DNA of 64,000 nucleotides from Providencia alcalifaciens (GTDB lineage: Bacteria; Pseudomonadota; Gammaproteobacteria; Enterobacterales; Enterobacteriaceae), in the NCBI RefSeq assembly GCF_915403165.1, contig NZ_OU659204.1, positions 124,001 through 188,000 of the forward strand, given 5' to 3'. How positions within the stretch are numbered: position 1 is the stretch's first letter; each line of letters opens with the position of its first letter. Of the stretch, positions 34,257-44,496 are shown one piece after another. The notes under the pieces are model-generated. The model did no database searches and was not told the DNA's origin. It saw only the letters and a list, made by a program, of their open reading frames with translations. A program made the position numbers and the translations under genes.

Positions 34257-36752
34257 ATGCGTAAGAGTGTTATTGCTTTATCAATATTAAGCATTTTTTT
34301 TTCAAACACCATTCATGCCAGTGAGATGAAGAGTATTAAAATTGGTGGTTATATTATTCCTCCTGCATTTGTGAGTGCATTGGAAGAAGGGATGTCTGTA
34401 CCTGTTTTTTTACGATTAAGTGATGATGCTAAAAACAACCAAAGTGAAGATAAAATCGCGGATGCAGTTATTGTCATTGACCAAGGTAAAATTAAGTTGT
34501 CGAGTATTCACCTCATTGACAGTACGCAAGGTCCGCAACTGAATAATTTGCTGGTTGATAAAATTGAAAATAAACAAAATGCCATTTTTGATGATAACAA
34601 TGGTATTGTTATCGACAATAATGCGGCGCTGAAATTAAATATTTCGTCATTTAATTTATCTTTAGATGTAGATAAAGCTGCATTTGCACCTAAAACCCAC
34701 GCAAGGCATTCTGTATTAGGTGATTCATCCGTTAATTCACTCTCAGCAGTGGCAAACTATGATTTAGGTGTATTCCAAAGTCAGATAAAAAATGCCCAAA
34801 ATAGCTCCAGTAGCTATTTTAATTTAGACGCGTTATTTGCCGCAGCGGAACACCATTTTAATATCAATGCATCGGCTTATAGCATCGGTAAATCCAATGC
34901 AAGTGTTGAATTATACCGGGCGATGTATGAGCGTGATTTTAATGGGCTGCGTGTCGCATTGGGTTTAATGAGTACGTGGAATTTACAATCCATTGCGAGC
35001 TTAACTGCGTTGAGCAGTAGCAAAATTTATGCGGTCACTATCGGGAATAATTCCGAGAGTGTCGTCAACAATAAGCAGCAGTCACTTACCCCTATTTATG
35101 CCTTCTTAAATAGCCCTGGCGAAGTTCGTATTTATCGCCAAGGTAAGCTTCTTAATATTCAAAACTTCCCAATGGGTAATTTTGAAGTCGATACCAGTAT
35201 GCTGCCTTTTGGTATCTATGATGTCACTATCGAAACGGTTGTCGATGGGAAAGTAGTTACAACTCAAAACCAGACAATTAATAAATCCTTAGGGGCAATC
35301 GGAGGGAACTTCGACAAGCTGAACTGGGAAATGTACGGGGGTTATGTTGATTTCGATAAAAGAAATTATGCCCGTGGAGAAGGCCGCCATAGCCAAGCCC
35401 CAGAGAAAAGTTATTTAGCGGGAGCGTCCTTTGCCTATAATTTCCCTGTGTTGTCTGGCATACGCTTTCAGATGTCAAACTACGGTTTTGATAAATTCCT
35501 AGTTCAAGAAACGAGCATTAACGCGTCTATTAATAACTACATTTCGGTTTCTTGGCAGGGCATGCTGGAAAACCACGGCAGCCATCGCAACATTGGCACG
35601 ATTTCTGTCAGTATTCCTGAAGGTTATGGTTCCTTTTGGGCATCACGAGAACGAACGGTGATTGAAGGGGATTTACCGCTTTACGATGCAGATAACTACT
35701 CCTATGGCGCAACAGTTAACTTCGACAAGATTATAGATAGAACGGGTTCATTCACGATCAGTAATACTAAAGACCGTCGCGTAGGCAGTGATTCAATTAA
35801 CTACGAATATGCGAATACGCTGTTTTCTGGGCGCTATGGAACAGTTGGGCTCAGAGCGGGTGTGCAGCGTTATCACTATGATAGTCAAAACAGTACCAAC
35901 GAAAAATATGTGAATCTGGACTTTTCATTACCGCTGTCTACGTGGTTAAGCACGGGTGTTTCTTCCACGAACGGCAACATGAAAGCCAATATTTATGCCA
36001 ACAAAAGTTTTGAAAACTCGCCGATTACCAATGCGGGAATTTCGGTCTCTAAGTTAGTGCGTGACAAAGATAATGGCGCTTCGGATTTTTCGACGCTGGC
36101 CTACGCCTCTTATGACATGAAATATAACTCGGGCACCGTCACGATTAACCGACCGGATAGCGACCGACTCAACGGTAACTTAACCTCTCGCGGATCGGTG
36201 GCTTACAGCAATGGCATGATCACACCAAGCGGCAACCAAGGAAAATCAGGGGTAATTATTAATTCTGAGATCCAAGGTGCCGGTAGCATGGTGGCGAAGG
36301 TGAATGGGCAAAACTACCCAATCAGCGGAAAAAATACCTTTATTCCATTGTCACCGTATTCAGATTACGACATCCAGCTAATGAATGATGGGAAGTCAAA
36401 AGACAGTTTTGACATTGTCTCTGGACGCAATAAATCCGTCACGCTGTATCCGGGCAATATCGCGTTTTATCAACCCGAAGTTCGTCAGTTGGTCACGGTG
36501 TTTGGACGGCTTAAATCACCAGATGGTGAATACATCAAATATGCCTCGATTCGTAACCATATTGGGCGAACAAAAACCGATAAGAATGGTGAATTCTCCA
36601 TGGACGTTGATGTGCGTTATCCCGTGATCTCTCTATTGCAAGAAGATGAGAAGACGATCTGCGAAGCCGATTTAAACCTACAAGGCGCACGCGGTGCTTT
36701 ATGGGTAGGTGAAGTGACCTGTGAGCCGCAATCTAGTTATGCGAAAAGATAA
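34257..36752 (+). CDS. ecpC: common pilus outer membrane usher EcpC
   Basis: An 831-residue usher of the alternate clade, close to the 841 residues of E. coli EcpC. The signal peptide ends SNTIHA, followed by IKIGGYIIPPAFVSALEEG, the GEVRIYRQGKLLNIQNFPMG segment near the plug, the barrel, and a C-terminal domain with FGRLKSPDGEYIKYASIRNH and one Cys pair (KTICEADLN, GEVTCEPQ). It follows ecpB by 19 bases. Confidence 0.93.
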   Translation: MRKSVIALSILSIFFSNTIHASEMKSIKIGGYIIPPAFVSALEEGMSVPVFLRLSDDAKNNQSEDKIADAVIVIDQGKIKLSSIHLIDSTQGPQLNNLLVDKIENKQNAIFDDNNGIVIDNNAALKLNISSFNLSLDVDKAAFAPKTHARHSVLGDSSVNSLSAVANYDLGVFQSQIKNAQNSSSSYFNLDALFAAAEHHFNINASAYSIGKSNASVELYRAMYERDFNGLRVALGLMSTWNLQSIASLTALSSSKIYAVTIGNNSESVVNNKQQSLTPIYAFLNSPGEVRIYRQGKLLNIQNFPMGNFEVDTSMLPFGIYDVTIETVVDGKVVTTQNQTINKSLGAIGGNFDKLNWEMYGGYVDFDKRNYARGEGRHSQAPEKSYLAGASFAYNFPVLSGIRFQMSNYGFDKFLVQETSINASINNYISVSWQGMLENHGSHRNIGTISVSIPEGYGSFWASRERTVIEGDLPLYDADNYSYGATVNFDKIIDRTGSFTISNTKDRRVGSDSINYEYANTLFSGRYGTVGLRAGVQRYHYDSQNSTNEKYVNLDFSLPLSTWLSTGVSSTNGNMKANIYANKSFENSPITNAGISVSKLVRDKDNGASDFSTLAYASYDMKYNSGTVTINRPDSDRLNGNLTSRGSVAYSNGMITPSGNQGKSGVIINSEIQGAGSMVAKVNGQNYPISGKNTFIPLSPYSDYDIQLMNDGKSKDSFDIVSGRNKSVTLYPGNIAFYQPEVRQLVTVFGRLKSPDGEYIKYASIRNHIGRTKTDKNGEFSMDVDVRYPVISLLQEDEKTICEADLNLQGARGALWVGEVTCEPQSSYAKR

Positions 36753-36765
36753 TGAGAATTTAACA

Positions 36766-38376
36766 ATGAAGCGAAATAGATTTCTTATATTCATAATTGC
36801 CCCTGTTATTTTGAATTTTTTATTGAGCGCGGCAACGCACGCTGTCACTGTGACTAACAGTTATGTTTTTATTGAAAATAACGTTGATGACGAATATTTC
36901 ATTACACCGAGAACAACCGACCCGCGTTTTTCGGGTGCCAACAAATATACGCGTTACTCAAAATCGCTACAGCTTAGTTTGGGCTATATGGGGTATGTGA
37001 ATACGTCCATTCAGGCAAACCAATTTGTTGATATTTGGTTAGAAAATTCTCAGATAGATAGACCATTTACTGGGAATCGGTGTATGCGGGGATATTGTAA
37101 TGACGACAGTGGTTATTGGCCTGCGCAATACCTTGGGAAAGATGGTGCATACAAGATAGTACAAAGTAATATTAATGGGGAATCTTACTATGCGAGAGGG
37201 ATCTTCAGCGATTCTGCTTACCAATACTTTCTTAAGTTACCAGTAGGAACTGCCGAAAGTTATAGCTATAGATCTTGCATGACAAAAACAGATTATAACC
37301 CAAGCAAAGGCGAGTCTTGCCAAAGTGTCGGTGGGCAGATTATCGCATCCCATGAATTCAATATTACTAAATCTGGGCATATCAAGCTGACTTCAACGGG
37401 AGCGTTGCAAGAGATATTTATTGATAGTAATGGCAATCCAACTTTGGGATTAGGCTCTCAATTTTGCAGAGTTGGTATCGTATTAAGTCAAAATGGGATT
37501 ATCTGCCAAGTTGTCGACCATGAGACAAAGGGGGATATATTCGCCAATATTATGTTGAGTTTAAAAATTAATAATACATTGATTCCATTTGTACCCGCTG
37601 CTAACACGATATTGATTGGCCCTGATGACGGGAGTAATAGTTGGTATTATTACAATACAACTTATCCAGCGAGCTATTACTTTAAAAGCAACAATAAGAA
37701 TGTATCGATATTTTTATCTAATACGTTTTTGAAGCGGTTGGTGTCGTCCAATGTTGATTTTAAAAATAGCCAAGAGTTTTTTACATTTTCATTTACCAAC
37801 TCAGCGGTACCTCAATCTGGTTATTATGAGTTCACACCATCCAATACTATTATTCTTAAACCGCGGGATTATGGGATCAGCATTATTCCTGCCGACTTTA
37901 ACCCGAATCAATCGAAAACCGGGAAAGTGGGAAATGAAGAGCCGCCAATTGAATTTAATTATATTGTGACCACCAGTGGGCCAAGGCAGGCAGACTCTAT
38001 CACCGCCAAAGTGGAAGGCCCAAGCACCACGCTCAAAGGGCAATCGTACTGCTTGTTTAGCTCCAATGATGACAAATTCAAAGTGCCATTTTCGGCGTAT
38101 TTGTCATTTAAAAATTACACGGGAAGCTTAGAGTCTTACCGAGCCAGCTGCGATAGTAATGAAATCTCCCTCAAAAATGCGTTATGGGAAGAGACGCCGT
38201 GGGCAAAACCGAATGAAGATTTAGGCTCGTTTTATCGCACGAATTTAGATCTATCATTTCCAATGAATGAAGCGAATTCATTCTTTACACTCGATGGGAT
38301 TGATTGGTTAGGAACCGTTTCGGCAAGCGGTAATGTGACGGTAAAAGCCATCTGGACAGGCCCCGATATTCATTAA
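36766..38376 (+). CDS. ecpD: common pilus tip adhesin EcpD
   Basis: The 536-residue protein starts at ATG 36766, giving a signal peptide cleaved after AATHA (residue 26); an upstream in-frame start at 36721 overlaps ecpC. Length is close to E. coli EcpD (547). EcpD is the polymerised tip adhesin of the pilus. Cysteine pairs occur in the N-terminal half (RCMRGYCNDD, SCMTKT...ESCQSVGG, QFCRVG...IICQVV) and one in the C-terminal domain (SYCLFSS...RASCDSN). Position between ecpC and ecpE is as in E. coli. Confidence 0.9.
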   Translation: MKRNRFLIFIIAPVILNFLLSAATHAVTVTNSYVFIENNVDDEYFITPRTTDPRFSGANKYTRYSKSLQLSLGYMGYVNTSIQANQFVDIWLENSQIDRPFTGNRCMRGYCNDDSGYWPAQYLGKDGAYKIVQSNINGESYYARGIFSDSAYQYFLKLPVGTAESYSYRSCMTKTDYNPSKGESCQSVGGQIIASHEFNITKSGHIKLTSTGALQEIFIDSNGNPTLGLGSQFCRVGIVLSQNGIICQVVDHETKGDIFANIMLSLKINNTLIPFVPAANTILIGPDDGSNSWYYYNTTYPASYYFKSNNKNVSIFLSNTFLKRLVSSNVDFKNSQEFFTFSFTNSAVPQSGYYEFTPSNTIILKPRDYGISIIPADFNPNQSKTGKVGNEEPPIEFNYIVTTSGPRQADSITAKVEGPSTTLKGQSYCLFSSNDDKFKVPFSAYLSFKNYTGSLESYRASCDSNEISLKNALWEETPWAKPNEDLGSFYRTNLDLSFPMNEANSFFTLDGIDWLGTVSASGNVTVKAIWTGPDIH

Positions 38377-38390
38377 ATATGACCCATTTT

Positions 38391-38422
38391 TAAGGCGATT
38401 TATTCAATCTTAAGTCGCCTTA
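38391..38422 (+). terminator. hairpin between ecpD and ecpE
   Basis: TAAGGCGA pairs with TCGCCTTA around a 16-base loop, 15 bases after ecpD, followed by TTCTTC. It may lower expression of the last gene or mark processing. Confidence 0.5.
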
Positions 38423-38446
38423 TTCTTCAGCACTAACAGGCTAAAC

Positions 38447-39124
38447 ATGAAATTAAATTCTTTGCTGAAATTCTTACTTTTTTTTGTGATGATTTCCTTC
38501 AATCATAGTGCTAACGCGCTATACATTAGCTCAGATATTTCTTCGATGGACTCCGACAAAGAATTTTTTTCTAAGCCCTATATTAACGATACGAAAAAGA
38601 CCAATTTATACAATTTTAGCGCGTATCAAATTGATAAGCCGGGCAGCCATGAGCAAGGGCGAGCTATTTATAACGGGGAAATTATCTTTACCCCACTGAA
38701 GAAAATTTTATTACCGGGAGAGCAGGAATTCTTTAAAATTTTTTATCGCGGAACCGCGGACAACCAGGAACGCTATTACAAAATCATCATTAGTGAAACG
38801 CCACTTGAAATGCAAAATGATCATGAGCAACGTAAACAGCCGCTGTTTTACCCAACGGTCAGTTTAGAAACTTACTTTGTTGTGAGACCCAAGCAGCCTG
38901 ATTTTAAATATACACTCGACCAAAATGCAGGCATCTTGAAAAATACGGGGAATACCTATTTTAGAGTGCTTTTGCATAACAATTGTGATGCAGAGGATGA
39001 TACCCAGCCTTACGTCCTTTACCTATTACCGAATCAAACGTATCAAGATGCGCGTTTAACCAAGAAAAGCCGCAAGTACATTGTGATTTTTGATAAATAT
39101 TACGCTGTGGGTAATTGCGAGTAA
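38447..39124 (+). CDS. ecpE: common pilus second chaperone EcpE
   Basis: The 225-residue periplasmic protein (signal peptide ending HSANA) is a diverged PapD-like chaperone with FTPLKKILLPGEQEFFKIFYRG and a Cys pair in NNCDAEDD...VGNCE. Length and position match EcpE (236 residues in E. coli), thought to assist EcpD. It is similar in plan to ecpB, including the LPGEQEFFKI block that corresponds to LPGQAKDVFKI there. Confidence 0.88.
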   Translation: MKLNSLLKFLLFFVMISFNHSANALYISSDISSMDSDKEFFSKPYINDTKKTNLYNFSAYQIDKPGSHEQGRAIYNGEIIFTPLKKILLPGEQEFFKIFYRGTADNQERYYKIIISETPLEMQNDHEQRKQPLFYPTVSLETYFVVRPKQPDFKYTLDQNAGILKNTGNTYFRVLLHNNCDAEDDTQPYVLYLLPNQTYQDARLTKKSRKYIVIFDKYYAVGNCE

Positions 39125-39637
39125 TTGTATTGTACTTCTGGGAGCAGAGACTTTTCGATATTTTATATTTAAGATTGATAATTAATATCATTTACAAATA
39201 AATTATTTCTACATGAAAACCATTAGCTAAATACAATAAAAATCATTCAGGTATTGATAAAACCTTATCTGTATTATTTGTTTATAATCATTTGAAATGA
39301 AGGTCTTATATATTATAAAAACTCTAATTTATATATTCTAATATATAACGGATTTCCAGATTCAACCGCGAATGAAGCGGCATAAACACATTGATGATGT
39401 TGATTATCAATGTGTTTATTGATGTAAGACAATCTCTCAAATTCCCCGATTGATATTATTAACTCAATCAAAAATTCTAATTACCTCTAATTATGTGACA
39501 GGCAGTTTTATCGCTAATGGCACACAAACTACATTTTTTAATTCCATTGTTTTAACAAAAAAAGTTTAACGAAAAAATTTTAGCGAAAAAACTTCTTATT
39601 ATTTTAAGCAATTGCAATTTAAGTGAGCGAGTTATAT
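39125..39637. other. non-coding region between ecp and dms operons
   Basis: No gene was seen. It holds the end of the ecp transcript and the dmsA promoter. A perfect 14-bp inverted repeat with a 10-base loop lies at 39382-39419 (arms ATAAACACATTGAT). I looked for an FNR box (TTGAT-N4-ATCAA), expected for an anaerobic dms operon, but saw only half-sites. Confidence 0.6.
39382..39419. repeat. 14-bp inverted repeat between ecpE and dmsA
   Basis: ATAAACACATTGAT and its exact complement flank a 10-base loop, followed by TGATG rather than a T-run. It could be a Rho-independent-like or bidirectional terminator closing the ecp operon, or an operator for dmsA. Confidence 0.6.
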
Positions 39638-42082
39638 ATGGCCAATATAAAAGAGAAAGCGGCTGTTTTTGCTCCTCTTAGCCGTCGCGGTTTTGTGAAA
39701 GCAAGCGCCGTGACAGGTTTAGCCGCTGCAGCGGGAGGATTTTCTCTTCCGTTTAGTGCTTCAGCGGAAACAGAGCAAAAAACATCGACACCATCAGGAA
39801 ATGAAAAAGTTGTTTGGAGTGCGTGTACAGTTAACTGCGGAAGCCGTTGCCCATTGCGCATGCATGTTGTAGATGGCGAAATCAAATACGTTGAAACCGA
39901 TAATACCGGTAATGACGTGTATGAAGAGCTGCATCAAGTCCGTGCATGTTTACGCGGACGCTCTATGCGCCGCCGCGTCTATAACCCAGACCGCCTGCGC
40001 TACCCAATGATGCGGGTAGGCAAACGCGGTGAAGGTAAATTTAAGCGAATTAGTTGGGAAGAAGCCTTCGACGCTATTGCCAACAACATGAAGCGCTTAA
40101 TTAAAGATTATGGTAATGAATCTATTTACCTCAACTACGGTACAGGCACCCTTGGCGGTACCATGACAAAATCATGGCCACCGGGTGCGACTTTAATTGC
40201 TCGTCTCATGAATTGCTGTGGTGGTTATTTAAATCATTATGGTGACTACAGCACCGCACAAATTGCGGCCGGTTTGAATTATACCTTTGGTGGCTGGGCA
40301 GACGGTAACAGCCCATCAGATATCGAAAACTCTAAATTAGTCGTAATGTTTGGTAATAACCCCGGCGAAACGCGTATGAGCGGCGGTGGAGTGACTTACT
40401 ATGTTGAACAAGCACGCGAAAAATCTAACGCGAAAATGATCATCATCGACCCACGCTACACTGATACAGGTGCAGGGCGTGAAGATGAATGGATCCCAAT
40501 TCGTCCGGGTACTGATGCGGCGCTGGTTAATGCTATTGCGTATGTGATGATCAAAGAAGACTTAGTCGATAAGCCATTCTTAGATAAATATTGCGTGGGC
40601 TACGATGAAACCACCATGCCAGCTGGCGCACCAAAAAATGCGCACTACAAAGCTTATATTCTGGGTGATGGCCCTGATGGCCAAGCGAAAACGCCAGAAT
40701 GGGCAGCATCCATCACGGGTATTCCGGCAGATCGCATTGTGAAATTAGCTCGTGAAATTGGAACTGCAAAACCCGCTTATATCGTGCAAGGTTGGGGTCC
40801 TCAGCGTCGTTCGAATGGTGAGCTGACGTCTCGTGCTATCTCAATGCTGGCGATTTTAACCGGTAACATCGGTATTCATGGCGGTAACACGGGGGCTCGT
40901 GAGGGCTCTTACAGCATTCCATTCGTGCGTATGCCGACTTTAACTAACCCAGTACAAACCAGCATTTCCATGTTTATGTGGACAGATGCCATCCTGCGTG
41001 GCCCTGAAATGACGGCGACTCGCGATGGTGTCCGTGGTAAAGATAAATTGGATGTGCCAATTAAAATGGTGTGGAACTATGCAGGTAACTGTTTAGTTAA
41101 CCAACATTCAGAAATTAACCGTACCCACGATATCCTTCAAGACGAGTCTAAGTGCGAAATGATTGTGGTGATTGATAACCACATGACCGCCTCTGCAAAA
41201 TATGCCGATATCTTACTGCCAGATTGTACTGCATCTGAGCAAATGGATTTCTGTATGGATGCTTCCGCAGGGAATATGTCCTACGTTATTTTTGCTGATC
41301 AAGCTATCAAACCTCGTTTTGAGAGCCGTAATATCTATGAAATGACCAGCGAAATTGCCAAACGTATGGGTGTCGGTGAGCAGTTCACTGAAAATCGTAC
41401 CCAAGAAGAGTGGTTGCGCCATTTATACGAACAATCTCGCGCGGCACTACCTGAGCTGCCAACGTTCGAAGAATTCCGTGAGCAAGGAATCTTCAAAAAA
41501 CGTGACCCTAAAGGTCACCATGTGGCTTACCAAGGGTTCCGTGAAGACCCGATTGCGAATCCATTAACCACGCCATCAGGCAAAATCGAGATCTATTCTG
41601 CGCAATTAGCGGAGCTGCAAAATTCATGGGAGCTGGAAGAAGGGGATGTTATCCATCCATTGCCAGTCTATTCCGTTGGGTTTGAGCAGTATGGCGACCC
41701 ATTAATGGAAAAATTCCCATTACAGTTGACCGGCTTCCACTATAAATCACGTACCCACTCAACCTATGGCAACGTGGATGTACTGAAAGCGGCTTGTCCT
41801 CAAGAGTTATGGATCAACCCACAAGATGCGGCGAAACGCTCCCTGAAACATGGGGATTTAGTCCGTGTATACAATGACCGAGGCGAAGTGCGTGTCAAAG
41901 TCAAAGTCACCCCACGTATTTTACCGGGTGTGGTTGGTTTGGGTGAGGGGGCATGGTATGACCCAGATGGTAACCGCGTTGACCATGCGGGCAGCATTAA
42001 CGTGCTGACCACACAGCGTCCATCGCCATTGGCGAAAGGGAATCCATCACACTCGAATCTTGTTGAAGTTGTGAAAGCTTAA
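39638..42082 (+). CDS. dmsA: dimethyl sulfoxide reductase catalytic subunit DmsA
   Basis: The 814-residue molybdoenzyme reduces DMSO and related S- and N-oxides in anaerobic respiration. A twin-arginine signal SRRGFVK lies at residues 15-21. The 4Fe-4S site is C63-x3-C67-x3-C71 with C104 (VRACLRGRSMRRRVYNPDRL), and the expected molybdenum-ligand serine is in NHYGDYSTAQ near 205. Identity to E. coli DmsA is high throughout, e.g. GNNPGETRMSGGGVTYY and GFHYKSRTHSTYGNVD. ATG 39638 is preferred over a GTG at 39623. It is the first gene of dmsABC. Confidence 0.97.
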   Translation: MANIKEKAAVFAPLSRRGFVKASAVTGLAAAAGGFSLPFSASAETEQKTSTPSGNEKVVWSACTVNCGSRCPLRMHVVDGEIKYVETDNTGNDVYEELHQVRACLRGRSMRRRVYNPDRLRYPMMRVGKRGEGKFKRISWEEAFDAIANNMKRLIKDYGNESIYLNYGTGTLGGTMTKSWPPGATLIARLMNCCGGYLNHYGDYSTAQIAAGLNYTFGGWADGNSPSDIENSKLVVMFGNNPGETRMSGGGVTYYVEQAREKSNAKMIIIDPRYTDTGAGREDEWIPIRPGTDAALVNAIAYVMIKEDLVDKPFLDKYCVGYDETTMPAGAPKNAHYKAYILGDGPDGQAKTPEWAASITGIPADRIVKLAREIGTAKPAYIVQGWGPQRRSNGELTSRAISMLAILTGNIGIHGGNTGAREGSYSIPFVRMPTLTNPVQTSISMFMWTDAILRGPEMTATRDGVRGKDKLDVPIKMVWNYAGNCLVNQHSEINRTHDILQDESKCEMIVVIDNHMTASAKYADILLPDCTASEQMDFCMDASAGNMSYVIFADQAIKPRFESRNIYEMTSEIAKRMGVGEQFTENRTQEEWLRHLYEQSRAALPELPTFEEFREQGIFKKRDPKGHHVAYQGFREDPIANPLTTPSGKIEIYSAQLAELQNSWELEEGDVIHPLPVYSVGFEQYGDPLMEKFPLQLTGFHYKSRTHSTYGNVDVLKAACPQELWINPQDAAKRSLKHGDLVRVYNDRGEVRVKVKVTPRILPGVVGLGEGAWYDPDGNRVDHAGSINVLTTQRPSPLAKGNPSHSNLVEVVKA

Positions 42083-42093
42083 GGATGCCAGAT

Positions 42094-42711
42094 ATGTCAA
42101 CGCAATATGGTTTTTATATCGATTCAAGTCGTTGCACTGGCTGCAAAACCTGTGAGCTAGCCTGCAAAGACTTTAAAAATTTATCTCCAGAAGTGAATTT
42201 CCGCCGTATTTATGAGTACGCGGGAGGGGATTGGACTGAGCAAGATGGCGTTTATGGGCAGAATGTTTTCGCCTATTACCTGTCTATTTCGTGTAACCAC
42301 TGTGATGACCCTGCGTGTGCCAAAGTGTGTCCAAGTGGTGCGATGCACAAACGCGAAGATGGGTTTGTGGTGGTGGATGAAGAAGTCTGTATTGGTTGTC
42401 GCTATTGCAGTATGGCGTGCCCTTACGGTGCGCCTCAGTTTGACCAAGCCAAAGGCCATATGACCAAGTGTGATGGTTGCTATGAGCGTGTTGCAGAAGG
42501 CAAAAAACCAATCTGTGTGGAATCTTGCCCATTACGCGCATTGGATATGGCACCGATTGAAGAGCTACGCGCCAAATATGGCGATTTAGCGGAAATCGCG
42601 CCGTTACCATCGGCTGAGTATACTCATCCAAATATCGTTTTAAAATTGAATGCCAATAGCAAACCTGTCGGTGATACCACGGGTCATCTGGCTAACCCGG
42701 AGGAAGTTTAA
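42094..42711 (+). CDS. dmsB: DMSO reductase iron-sulfur subunit DmsB
   Basis: The 205-residue protein equals E. coli DmsB in length. It has sixteen cysteines in four ferredoxin-like groups (CTGCKTCELACKDFKN, CNHCDDPACAKVCPSGA, CIGCRYCSMACPYGA, CDGCYERV...CVESCP), each binding a 4Fe-4S cluster that carries electrons from DmsC to DmsA. ATG 42094 has AAGGA 8 bases upstream; the ATG at 42085 is less well placed. The stop is 1 base before the dmsC start. Confidence 0.97.
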   Translation: MSTQYGFYIDSSRCTGCKTCELACKDFKNLSPEVNFRRIYEYAGGDWTEQDGVYGQNVFAYYLSISCNHCDDPACAKVCPSGAMHKREDGFVVVDEEVCIGCRYCSMACPYGAPQFDQAKGHMTKCDGCYERVAEGKKPICVESCPLRALDMAPIEELRAKYGDLAEIAPLPSAEYTHPNIVLKLNANSKPVGDTTGHLANPEEV

Positions 42712-42712
42712 T

Positions 42713-43570
42713 ATGGGCGCGGGAATTCATGAATGGCCATTGATGTTTTTCACCGTTATTGGTCAAAGTGTTGCGGGTGCATTTATTGTGATGGCAGCGG
42801 TTTTGTTAAGTGGAAAATTATCCCCTGAACTCAACCGTAAAGTGCATTACAGCATGTTCGGCCTGTGGGTATTAATGGGAATTGGTTTCTTATTATCCAC
42901 AATGCACATGGGTACACCATTGCGTGCATTTAATGCATTCAACCGCTTAGGGGCTTCTTCACTGAGTAATGAAATTGCCAGTGGTGCAATCTTCTTTGCC
43001 TTTGGTGGCTTGTATTGGTTGTTGGCAGTGTTAAATAAAATGCCTGCTGCGCTAGGTAAACTGTGGTTAGTGGTGGTGGCTGTTCTTGCGGCTATCTTTG
43101 TGGTGGCGACTTCCCGTGTGTACCAAATTCCAACGGTACCAACATGGAATAATAGCTACACCATGATTAACTTTGTGCTAACGGCATTCTTGGGTGGGCC
43201 TATCTTAGCCGCACTGCTATTGCGTGTGGCTGGGTTTGACCTGCAATGCATTCGCCGCCTTCCTGCATTGAGTGCGATAGCATTATTAGTGAGTGCCGCT
43301 GCGGCAATTTCCCAAGGATTTGACTTGGCGAGTATTGAAACTGCAGTACAAAAAGCAACAGATTTAGTGCCTGACTACGGTTTCTTAATGGATATTAAGA
43401 TTGTCGCCGTTGCGATGGGGCTGGGCTGCTGGATCATGCCGTTAATCGCGAAACGTAATCCATCCGTCATCAACTTGGGTATCGGTACCCTGTTAGTGTT
43501 GGCGGGCGAGATTGTTGGACGCGGTGTGTTCTATGGTCTGCACATGACCGTGGGCATGGCAGTTAACTAA
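42713..43570 (+). CDS. dmsC: DMSO reductase membrane anchor subunit DmsC
   Basis: A 285-residue integral membrane protein with eight predicted transmembrane helices, matching DmsC (287 residues in E. coli). It begins MGAGIHEWPLMFFTVIGQS, oxidises menaquinol and anchors DmsAB on the periplasmic face. GGAGGAAG at 7 bases fixes ATG 42713; the longer frame to 42650 only overlaps dmsB. Confidence 0.96.
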   Translation: MGAGIHEWPLMFFTVIGQSVAGAFIVMAAVLLSGKLSPELNRKVHYSMFGLWVLMGIGFLLSTMHMGTPLRAFNAFNRLGASSLSNEIASGAIFFAFGGLYWLLAVLNKMPAALGKLWLVVVAVLAAIFVVATSRVYQIPTVPTWNNSYTMINFVLTAFLGGPILAALLLRVAGFDLQCIRRLPALSAIALLVSAAAAISQGFDLASIETAVQKATDLVPDYGFLMDIKIVAVAMGLGCWIMPLIAKRNPSVINLGIGTLLVLAGEIVGRGVFYGLHMTVGMAVN

Positions 43571-43582
43571 TCGTCACCTCAA

Positions 43583-43744
43583 AGGCTTAGCAACCTTGTG
43601 CTAAGCCTGAGGTTGATGACAAAGAGGGATAAAAGCGTGGTTTTTCCCTCTTTGTGTTATCAGGCGAAAATCAATAAATTGATTTTCCTCGTTAATTTTA
43701 CAACCCAAACGAGCCATTTCCAAACCTGATGGGTTTGGAAATGG
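43583..43744. other. three consecutive hairpins between dmsC and dmsD
   Basis: Perfect stems of 10 bp (43583-43592 with 43599-43608), 11 bp (43619-43629 with 43645-43655) and 13 bp (43714-43726 with 43732-43744; loop TGATG) lie in this 274-base gap. None has a clear T-run. They probably end or process the dmsABC transcript and set the level of dmsD. Confidence 0.6.
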
Positions 43745-43844
43745 TCTGGGGCTTATCAGATGGTTGCTAAACCTTTCGTTTCCAAGAATTTTTATCAATA
43801 ATAAGCAAAACAGCAAATAACACATGAACAGTGGATTACACACC

Positions 43845-44459
43845 ATGAACGAACTCGCTTTAAATGATGTTTCTGTGACAGCTCGGATCCTTGGTGCGGC
43901 ATTCTATTATTCCCCTGACCAAGTGCCCGATATTATCGAATTATTGGTATCCGGTGAGTGGGTAGCAGACTGGCATTACGGTTCTGAAGAGCAAAAACAA
44001 GGGATTGCCGCAGAGATGGCGACAATGCAACGTGATGATGAAACCCTTGATGAAGCCTATCAATGCCTCTTTATTGGCCCTTACGCGCTCCCTTCTCCAC
44101 CGTGGGGATCGGTCTGGCTCGATAAAGAAAATGTGCTGTTTGGCGAGTCTACCTTGCAACTTCGCGAGTGGATGCAAGCCAATCAAATTGATATTCACTT
44201 AACGCAAAATGAACCCGAAGACCATTTTGGTTTATTGATGATGATGGTGGCTTGGGTAGCGGAACATCAACCTGAAAATCTTTCTGAATTACTCGGTAAA
44301 CATATTTTGCCGTGGGGCTTGCTGTATTTAGACAAAATGCAGGAAAAAGGCGACTCTCCATTTTATGTGGGGCTGAGTAAGCTAGCTCATTTAACGCTGG
44401 TGGCTTGGCAGGATTCGATGAATATTGAGGCGGATAAAAAACTGATTTTTTATCGCTGA
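43845..44459 (+). CDS. dmsD: Tat proofreading chaperone DmsD
   Basis: The 204-residue protein matches E. coli DmsD in length (204) and in motifs: ARILGAAFYYSPDQ, FIGPYALPSPPWGSVWLD and QNEPEDHFGLLMM. DmsD binds the twin-arginine signal of DmsA and holds it back until the cofactor is inserted. ATG 43845 gives the E. coli length; an ATG at 43824 in frame would add seven residues. The gene is downstream of dmsC and converges on msrQ over a bidirectional terminator. Confidence 0.93.
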   Translation: MNELALNDVSVTARILGAAFYYSPDQVPDIIELLVSGEWVADWHYGSEEQKQGIAAEMATMQRDDETLDEAYQCLFIGPYALPSPPWGSVWLDKENVLFGESTLQLREWMQANQIDIHLTQNEPEDHFGLLMMMVAWVAEHQPENLSELLGKHILPWGLLYLDKMQEKGDSPFYVGLSKLAHLTLVAWQDSMNIEADKKLIFYR

Positions 44460-44467
44460 TGAATCGG

Positions 44468-44494
44468 TTGGCGATCTTGAGGATCGCCAATTTA
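44468..44494. terminator. bidirectional terminator between dmsD and msrQ
   Basis: A perfect 9-bp stem (TTGGCGATC and complement) around TTGAG, followed by TTTAT on the plus side, lies between convergent stop codons only 37 bases apart. Confidence 0.75.
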
Positions 44495-44496
44495 TC

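Noticed and set aside
39125..39637. FNR box for dmsABC
   Set aside because: Only half-sites (TTGAT) were found; no pair at the required 4-base spacing was visible.
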